10,783 bases of DNA. Origin: an uncultured Collinsella sp. Its GTDB lineage: Bacteria; Actinomycetota; Coriobacteriia; Coriobacteriales; Coriobacteriaceae. The translations under genes were made by a program, and so were the position numbers. Where the stretch lies: NCBI GenBank assembly GCA_958433005.1, contig CAUAWV010000054.1, positions 1 through 10,783 of the forward strand. Direction: 5' to 3'. The notes below the pieces were generated by a model. That model made no database searches and had not been told where the DNA came from. It was given only the letters and a program-made list of their open reading frames with translations. The first letter of the stretch is position 1, and each line of letters opens with the position of its first letter. Below, in pieces: positions 6,176-10,783 of this stretch.

Positions 6176-7606
6176 TTACTTTGCCCCGTGGCCCATCTCG
6201 ACAACCTTAGTCAGCGATCCAAACACGCCCTCGTCGGCCACGAGCTGCGCCTGGGCTCGCTGCAGCTGCACGGCAACGGCGGCAGGGGCGGTGCCGCCCT
6301 CGGTCGTGCGTGCGGCGACAATCGACGGGATGTCGAGCGCCTCGGTAATATCGTGCTCAAAGAGCGGGCTTGCCTCCTGGAACACCTCAAACGGCAGGTC
6401 CTCAAGATTGCAGCCACGCTTCTCGCACATCAGGACCAGATGGCCCACCACGGCATGCGCCTCGCGGAACGGCAGACCACGCTTGGCCAGGTAATCGGCA
6501 ACATCGGTGGCGGCAAGGTGCCCCACGCCGCACTCGCGCGCCATGGCATCCTCGTTAACGGTCCAGGTCGAAATCATACCGGCCATAACAGACAGGCACT
6601 GCATGAGCGTATGGGCAGTATCGAGCGCGCCCTCCTTGTCCTCCTGCAAGTCCTTGTTATAAGCGAGCGGCAAGCCCTTCATGGTCACGAGCAGCTGCAC
6701 CAGGTTGCCATAGACTCGGCCGCTCTTGCCGCGGATAAGCTCGGCAAAGTCGGGGTTCTTCTTCTGCGGCATGATGGACGAGCCGGTGGAGTAGGAGTCG
6801 GAAAGCGTGATGAAGCCAAATTCGGAGCTCGACCACAGCACGATCTCCTCGGAAAGACGCGACAGGTGCATCGCCATGACGGAGCCGGCGTAATGCAGAT
6901 CGAGCAGGAAATCGCGATCGGAAACAGCGTCGAGCGAATTAGGGATCACGCCCGCAAAGCCAAGTTCGGCTGCCGTCATCTGGCGATCGAGCGGATAGCT
7001 CGTGCCGGCAAGCGCGGCAGCACCCAGCGGGCAGTTGTCGGCGGCATCAAAGGCGGCCTTCAGGCGCGTAAAGTCGCGCGCGAACATCCAGGAATACGCC
7101 AGCAGATGATGCGACAGCAGTACGGGCTGAGCATGCTGCATGTGCGTGTAGCCCGGCAGAATCACCTTGTCATACTTCTTAGCCGCATCCACCAGCACAT
7201 GACGAAGCTGCAGGTTTGCCTCCATGAGCTCCTTGGCGAGCGCCTTGACGCCCAGGCGCGTATCGGTCGCCACCTGGTCGTTGCGCGAACGTCCGGTATG
7301 CAAGCGCTTACCCGCCTCGCCGATGCGACGCGTCAGCTCGCTCTCGATGGACATATGAATGTCCTCGTCGTTGATATCGAAGGTGAAGTTACCGGCATCG
7401 ATATCCTGTTCGATTCCGGTCAGGCCCTTGACAATCGCCTGCTCATCCTCGGCACTGATGATGCCCTGAGCCGCCAGCATCTTGGCATGCGCCTTAGAGC
7501 CGGCGATATCCTGCTTATAGAGATGTTTGTCGACCGGCAGCGACGCGCCAAACTCCTGCGTGACCTCGGCCACGCCCGCCTCAAAACGACCGCCCCAAAG
7601 AGCCAT
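6176..7606 (-). CDS. argH: argininosuccinate lyase
   Basis: ArgH cleaves argininosuccinate to arginine and fumarate, the last step of arginine synthesis. The 476-residue product belongs to the fumarase/aspartase superfamily and acts as a homotetramer in this family. It starts with the typical MALWGGRF, then shows SRNDQ (107-111), THMQHAQP (154-161, with His155 a catalytic-site residue) and the superfamily signature GSSIMPQKKNPD (275-286), whose mobile loop carries the serine pair S276-S277. The start ATG at 7606 is preceded by AAAGGGG 9 nt upstream; an ATG ATG pair seven and six codons earlier overlaps that ribosome binding site and is less likely. It is transcribed in the same direction as argG but 522 bp apart, so it probably has separate expression signals. 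No key residue is missing. Confidence 0.96.
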   Translation of the reverse strand: MALWGGRFEAGVAEVTQEFGASLPVDKHLYKQDIAGSKAHAKMLAAQGIISAEDEQAIVKGLTGIEQDIDAGNFTFDINDEDIHMSIESELTRRIGEAGKRLHTGRSRNDQVATDTRLGVKALAKELMEANLQLRHVLVDAAKKYDKVILPGYTHMQHAQPVLLSHHLLAYSWMFARDFTRLKAAFDAADNCPLGAAALAGTSYPLDRQMTAAELGFAGVIPNSLDAVSDRDFLLDLHYAGSVMAMHLSRLSEEIVLWSSSEFGFITLSDSYSTGSSIMPQKKNPDFAELIRGKSGRVYGNLVQLLVTMKGLPLAYNKDLQEDKEGALDTAHTLMQCLSVMAGMISTWTVNEDAMARECGVGHLAATDVADYLAKRGLPFREAHAVVGHLVLMCEKRGCNLEDLPFEVFQEASPLFEHDITEALDIPSIVAARTTEGGTAPAAVAVQLQRAQAQLVADEGVFGSLTKVVEMGHGAK

Positions 7607-7663
7607 GGAACCGTCCCCTTTCATCAAATATCAAAACATCGGCGCACGAAGCGTTACGCCATG

Positions 7664-7683
7664 TCGCTAAAGCGATTTATCAA
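7664..7683 (-). promoter_or_regulatory. palindrome and -35-like site upstream of argH
   Basis: A 12-bp palindrome TCGCTAAAGCGA (7664-7675) lies 58 nt before the argH start, next to a minus-strand TTGATA (7683-7678) that could serve as a -35. No good -10 follows at 16-18 nt. It may be an operator, but the evidence is thin. Confidence 0.25.
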
Positions 7684-7804
7684 CAGCTAGTTTTGCACAT
7701 CCCCCGCCGCACGCGAGGCTGACAAGCTAAATAGCGAAGAAGTGACGCGCCATGCACTTGGCGCCCAACGTCTCCCTCCGGATGTTGCCCTGCGAACCAT
7801 CGAT

Positions 7805-7897
7805 TCAGGCCTTCAGGCTCATAGGGACGTCCTCGACCCTTGCAGCATCGAACTCGGGCGCGAGGGCAAGCAAAGCATGCGCGATAGCATTGAACAT
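7805..7897 (-). CDS. possible 30-residue small protein or leader ORF
   Basis: The ORF begins MFNAIAHALLALAPEF and ends VEDVPMSLKA. GAGGAG lies 8 nt before the ATG at 7897, a better ribosome binding site than several real genes here have. The N-terminal half is hydrophobic to amphipathic (AIAHALLALA) and the rest mildly acidic. It contains one Arg codon only, so unlike the ORF before argG it is not an obvious arginine sensor. It sits between the hairpin that probably ends the argG transcript and the argH gene, in the same direction as both. I do not recognise the family. It could be a free small protein, a leader peptide affecting argH, or a chance ORF. Confidence 0.4.
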   Translation of the reverse strand: MFNAIAHALLALAPEFDAARVEDVPMSLKA

Positions 7898-7939
7898 AAT
7901 GAATACTCCTCATATATAGGCACAGAGCCGCCAAATTGA

Positions 7940-7975
7940 TAGAAGGAGCCCCGCCGGACAACCCCGGCGGGGCTC
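7940..7975 (-). terminator. candidate argG terminator
   Basis: A perfect 12-bp GC-rich stem (7946-7957 with 7964-7975) has a 6-nt loop. On the minus strand it is followed by CTTCTATC, a poor T-tract. It lies about 150 nt after the argG stop and before the small ORF. It may instead be a regulatory hairpin in an argG-argH transcript. Confidence 0.55.
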
Positions 7976-8128
7976 GGACTCAGCCGCAGACGCGGCATCA
8001 TATATGCGGGCGGAACGTAGGGGCCACCGATGTTAAGAAGTGTCAGCAAGCATAACGAAAGGTAGGGACCCCGTGCGCCCGTTATGTATCACGCGGATGG
8101 GCCGCGCGGATACCAAGGAAGAGAAGCC

Positions 8129-9355
8129 TTAGGCCTGGGCTGCAGCGGAGCTGGGACCCTGGACCTTAGCCCACGTCTTGAGCGACAGCGTATCGATCTC
8201 GATAAAGCCGGCGCTGGCCTTCTCATCAAACGTGGTGTCGCGGTCGTAGGTAGCCAGACCGTAGTCGTAGAGGCTGAAGGGGCTCTTGCGGCCGACGACA
8301 TGGCAGTTGCCCTTAAAGAACTTCAGACGGACAGTGCCGGTCACGAACTTCTGGGTATCGGCCATAAAGGCATCGAGCGCGTTTTTGAGCGGGCTGTACC
8401 ACTGGCCGTTGTACACGGCGGTGGCCCAATCCTGCTCGAGCTTGATCTTGGTCTTGAGCAGGTCGCCCTCGACGCAGATGTCCTCGAGCGCCTTGTGGGC
8501 GGTGATGAGCGTCAGGGCTCCGGGAACCTCATAGCACTCGCGGCTCTTGAGGCCCACCAGACGATCCTCGACCAGATCGAGGCGGCCAAAGCCATTGTCG
8601 CCGGAGATCTTGTTGAGGGCGATGACGATCTCGGAGAGCTTCATCTTCTTGCCGTCGACGGCGACGGGCTTGCCGGCCTCAAACTCAATCTCGGTGTAGG
8701 TCGGGGTGTCCGGCGTGTCCTCGGGGTTCTTGGTCATAACCCAAGCGTCGTCGAGCGGCTCGTTCCAGGGATCCTCCAGGTGACCACACTCAATGGCACG
8801 ACCCCACAGGTTGTCGTCGATGGAGTAGGGGTTGTCGTTGGCACCCTCGGGAACCGGCACGTTGTGGGCGTGGGCATAGGCGACCTCGTCGGGACGGCAC
8901 TTCAGGTCCCACTCGCGAACCGGGGCGATAACTTTGAGCTCAGGGTCGAGGGCCTTGACGGCGGCCTCAAAACGGACCTGGTCGTTACCCTTGCCGGTAC
9001 AGCCGTGGGCGACGTAGGTCGCGCCAAACTCGTGGGCGACCTCAACAAGCTTCTTGGCAAGCAGCGGGCGAGACAGGGCGGAGAGCAGCGGATACTTGTT
9101 CTCGTACATGGAGTTTGCTGCGATGGCTTTGGTCAGGAACTCATCGGAGAACTCGTCGCGCAGGTCGAGCACCTGGCAATCGAGAACGCCCAAGTCGAGC
9201 GCCTTCTGCTTCTTGGCATCCAGTCCGGTCTCTTCCTGGCCCACGTTGCCGCAGACACAAACGACATCGAGATTCTTCTCGTCCTGGAGCCACTTGACAC
9301 ATACGGATGTATCAAGACCACCGGAATATGCGAGAACGACTTTTTCCTTGCTCAT
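8129..9355 (-). CDS. argG: argininosuccinate synthase
   Basis: ArgG joins citrulline and aspartate with ATP to form argininosuccinate, the penultimate step of arginine synthesis. The 408-residue product is normal length for this homotetrameric cytoplasmic enzyme. It carries the N-type ATP pyrophosphatase loop AYSGGLDTSV (9-18) and the second signature HGCTGKGNDQVRF (117-129), followed by the synthetase domain with RPDEVAYA and NLWGRAIECG. The start ATG at 9355 has AAAGGA 7 nt upstream and MSKEKVVLAYSGG is a standard N-terminus; the frame is open 17 codons further without a ribosome binding site. The 205-nt stretch before it holds alternative RNA pairings and, further up, an arginine-rich leader ORF, suggesting attenuation control. 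The C-terminal PSSAAAQA tail is low-complexity. Confidence 0.96.
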   Translation of the reverse strand: MSKEKVVLAYSGGLDTSVCVKWLQDEKNLDVVCVCGNVGQEETGLDAKKQKALDLGVLDCQVLDLRDEFSDEFLTKAIAANSMYENKYPLLSALSRPLLAKKLVEVAHEFGATYVAHGCTGKGNDQVRFEAAVKALDPELKVIAPVREWDLKCRPDEVAYAHAHNVPVPEGANDNPYSIDDNLWGRAIECGHLEDPWNEPLDDAWVMTKNPEDTPDTPTYTEIEFEAGKPVAVDGKKMKLSEIVIALNKISGDNGFGRLDLVEDRLVGLKSRECYEVPGALTLITAHKALEDICVEGDLLKTKIKLEQDWATAVYNGQWYSPLKNALDAFMADTQKFVTGTVRLKFFKGNCHVVGRKSPFSLYDYGLATYDRDTTFDEKASAGFIEIDTLSLKTWAKVQGPSSAAAQA

Positions 9356-9412
9356 GGCTGTTTCCTTTCGCCCTTGGTAGCTAGTTAGAACATCGGTCAG
9401 TTGCAAGTCACC

Positions 9413-9574
9413 TTGAGGTCAAAAACCGTGCAATATCAGGTTATTCAGCAGAATGCATCACAGGCATGCCCTAGAAACATGCGGCTATGTCGTGCTTAAA
9501 CCCAACGACCTCAAAATGACTCTGTTGAGGCATTGCGCCCCATGCGGACAGAGACGATTGTTATCGTCGTCGGG
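9413..9574 (-). promoter_or_regulatory. argG leader with mutually exclusive RNA pairings
   Basis: Several pairings compete in the minus-strand transcript. (a) Arg-codon tract CCCGACGA (9574-9567) can pair over 8 nt, one wobble, with TCGTTGGG (9508-9501). (b) The adjoining TTGAGGTC (9514-9507) can pair perfectly with GACCTCAA (9420-9413), while its TTGAGG part (9514-9509) can instead pair with the local CCTCAA (9530-9525). (c) CTCTGT (9553-9548) can pair with ACAGAG (9525-9520), excluding the local CCTCAA hairpin. (d) GACGAT (9568-9563) can fold on ATCGTC (9558-9553) across the leader stop codon. T4 (9516-9513) and T5 (9425-9421) runs exist, but no textbook GC-rich terminator precedes them, so control might act through Rho, weak termination or argG translation. 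The pairings are visible in the sequence; the mechanism is inferred. Confidence 0.55.
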
Positions 9575-9635
9575 AAATTGCGCGCTGGCGTCGGATGGCA
9601 TTGTCTGCAGTGGTGATGATCTTTACGAACTGCAT
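9561..9635 (-). CDS. arginine-rich leader peptide of argG
   Basis: The 24-residue ORF begins MQFVKIITTADNAI and continues with R15, R16, R18 and a terminal R22-R23-R24. Six of 24 codons are Arg: CGA CGC, CGC and finally CGA CGA CGA immediately before TAA. The ribosome binding site is excellent, AGGAGA (9646-9641) 5 nt before the ATG. It is the first ORF downstream of a candidate promoter and lies 205 nt before argG, an arginine-synthesis gene. An Arg-codon run in a short translated ORF ahead of such a gene is the hallmark of leader peptides that sense charged tRNA (compare trp, his and leu leaders, with Trp, His and Leu codons). The role is inferred from this architecture. CGA is often a slowly decoded codon, which would sharpen stalling. 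A chance ORF is possible but unlikely given the combined features. Confidence 0.75.
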   Translation of the reverse strand: MQFVKIITTADNAIRRQRAISRRR

Positions 9636-9739
9636 CTGCCTCTCCTTTCACGTATCGCCGGGCGCAATTCAAATATCGCAAACGGTACCTTTTCCTCGGT
9701 AAGCGGTTGTTTTTTCCGTCTCCGTTTTCGATGGTCGCT

Positions 9740-9794
9740 ATATTACGCTAAAGTGCCTACAGCGCAAGCGACAAATTCAAATTTCTGAAATTTT
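9740..9794 (-). promoter_or_regulatory. candidate promoter of the argG leader with UP-like A-tract
   Basis: On the minus strand TTGCGC (9767-9762) and TAATAT (9745-9740) are spaced by 16 nt. Directly upstream is an A/T-rich stretch (9794-9771) beginning with eight A residues, resembling an UP element. The predicted start at about 9733 leaves roughly 100 nt before the leader ORF. ATTTGAATT on the minus strand occurs in this A/T stretch (9782-9774) and again at 9674-9666; each contains TGAAT, the half-site of ArgR boxes, but neither forms a full box. Confidence 0.45.
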
Positions 9795-9869
9795 TTTTCA
9801 TTACTTTGTGAAGCGTGGTGCAAATACGCCCCGTTCCTGCGACAATACGCTCGGTTACTGGTTGATGAT

Positions 9870-9875
9870 TATAAC
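9870..9875 (+). promoter_or_regulatory. candidate -10 of the Cof-type HAD gene
   Basis: TATAAC matches the -10 consensus at 5 of 6 positions and lies 35 nt before the ATG. No good -35 is found 16-18 nt upstream. Confidence 0.35.
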
Positions 9876-9910
9876 GTCTGAAACAATTTTGAAACGAAAG
9901 GCGCGCTTTT

Positions 9911-10738
9911 ATGCAAACTTACGAATCGGACACCAATATTGGAAGCATTAAGATTCTCGCCGTTGATATGGACAAGACGCTTCTCACCGACGAGCGCGTG
10001 TTGCCGCAGGGTCTTGATGAGCGCCTAGACAAGCTCGCCGAGGCTGGCATCGTGTTCTGCCCCGCCAGCGGACGCCCCGCCCCAAAACTCGAAGAAATGT
10101 TCGAGAGCATTAAGAACCGCCTTGCTTTTTGCCCCGACAATGGAGCCTGCGTTATCTACCGCGGCAACTATATCTATAAGAGCAACATCGATGTGGCGCT
10201 GTATCAGCAGGTGCTCGCTCGTGCCTCGGAGGACCCGCGCGCCGTTCCCGTCCTGTGCTGCTACGACGAGTTCTATGTGCTCGCCCGCGACCATCAGTAC
10301 CACGACGAGATCAGCGTCTACTACAACACGATCAACTACGTCGACAGCTTTGAGGGCATTGATCTCGAGTCCAATAAGATCTCGATCTTTTTCCCTGCCT
10401 ACGATGCCGAGCCGGCGTTTCGCGAGGACTACAGCCCGGCATTCTCGGACCGACTCTACGTCACCAATGCGGGCCGCGAGTGGATCGACTTTATGAATCT
10501 GGGCGTCGACAAGGGGTCGGGCGTGGCACATCTCTGCGAGCGTCTGGGCATCGATATCGCCGACGCCGCCGCCGTGGGCGATACCTACAACGATATTCCC
10601 ATGCTCGAGCGCGTCGGACACAGCTTTATCGTGGACAATGCAGAGGAGCACATGAACGCACATGCCAAGTGGCGTATTCCGAGCAACAACGACGGGGGCG
10701 TACTGACGCTCATCGACGCCATCTTGGCGGCTCGGTAG
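9911..10738 (+). CDS. Cof-type HAD-IIB family phosphatase
   Basis: The 275-residue product is a probable cytoplasmic phosphatase acting on sugar phosphates or similar small molecules; the substrate is not readable. Motif I is DMDKTLL (D19, D21), motif II SGR (53-55), motif III Lys201 in DKGSGVAHL and motif IV GDTYNDIPML (222-231, D224 and D228). The region between motifs II and III is the large C2B-type cap, as in the Cof/YidA group. Motif I has Lys22 where most Cof proteins have Gly. The ATG at 9911 has GAAAGG 9 nt upstream. The gene is divergent from the argG leader. It is not closely similar to the other HAD gene at 2418, which has a different cap type. No clear terminator is visible in the last 45 nt of the window. 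Confidence 0.88.
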   Translation: MQTYESDTNIGSIKILAVDMDKTLLTDERVLPQGLDERLDKLAEAGIVFCPASGRPAPKLEEMFESIKNRLAFCPDNGACVIYRGNYIYKSNIDVALYQQVLARASEDPRAVPVLCCYDEFYVLARDHQYHDEISVYYNTINYVDSFEGIDLESNKISIFFPAYDAEPAFREDYSPAFSDRLYVTNAGREWIDFMNLGVDKGSGVAHLCERLGIDIADAAAVGDTYNDIPMLERVGHSFIVDNAEEHMNAHAKWRIPSNNDGGVLTLIDAILAAR

Positions 10739-10783
10739 CCGTCCCATCGGGCCTGGCCGGGCGGCACGGGTTAACTTTTCGCT

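Noticed and set aside
6149..7690. 513-codon plus-strand ORF opposite argH
   Set aside because: It is an antisense shadow; the GSSIMPQKKNP signature fixes the coding strand.
7680..7961. 93-codon minus-strand ORF in the argG-argH gap
   Set aside because: It runs through the GC hairpin, has Cys/Arg-rich random composition and no ribosome binding site; the 30-codon ORF in another frame is better supported.
8084..9388. 434-codon plus-strand ORF opposite argG
   Set aside because: It is an antisense shadow; the SGGLDTS and GCTGKGNDQVRF signatures fix the coding strand.
9453..9788. 111-codon plus-strand ORF upstream of the Cof-type gene
   Set aside because: It has no ribosome binding site or recognisable domain, and the region is better explained by the argG leader and promoter on the other strand.

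Overview
The window looks like chromosomal DNA of a GC-rich member of the Actinomycetota, most likely a gut Coriobacteriia (Collinsella-like). That placement is an inference from GC-rich codon use, AAAGG/GGAG ribosome binding sites, a four-domain S1 protein and the style of the encoded proteins; no 16S or database comparison was possible. There are no mobile elements, CRISPR arrays or tRNAs. Nearly all content is housekeeping, and the interest lies in the non-coding stretches.

Layout. 1-250: no convincing gene, but a ~100-nt near-continuous hairpin (137-235). 252-613 (-): RNase P RNA (rnpB) with an extended -10 promoter. About 710-812 (+): a possible short RNA ending in a GC hairpin and T-run. 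936-2102 (-): rpsA, ribosomal protein S1, from a TTG start, with a clear terminator. 2418-3176 (+): a HAD-family phosphatase that converges on cyuA (3173-4492, -), an L-cysteine desulfidase; their stop codons share one CTAG. 4763-5230 (+): rpiB, facing ndk (5387-5791, -) across two back-to-back terminators. 6176-7606 (-): argH. 7607-8128: a long argG-argH gap holding a terminator-like hairpin and a 30-codon ORF with a good ribosome binding site. 8129-9355 (-): argG. 9561-9635 (-): an arginine-rich leader peptide ORF upstream of argG. 9911-10738 (+): a Cof-type HAD phosphatase.

How the genes work together. ArgG and ArgH are the last two steps of arginine synthesis (citrulline + aspartate to argininosuccinate to arginine + fumarate). 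The most striking observation is a 24-residue ORF ahead of argG with a strong Shine-Dalgarno sequence. It carries six Arg codons and ends in CGA CGA CGA TAA. The transcript after it contains several mutually exclusive complementary segments, one of which pairs with the Arg-codon tract. This is the architecture of translation-coupled attenuation, and I propose that argG expression is tuned by ribosome stalling when charged tRNA-Arg is scarce. A promoter with an A-tract upstream element lies about 100 nt before the leader. The other genes (RNase P, S1, RpiB, Ndk) are unrelated single-gene units.
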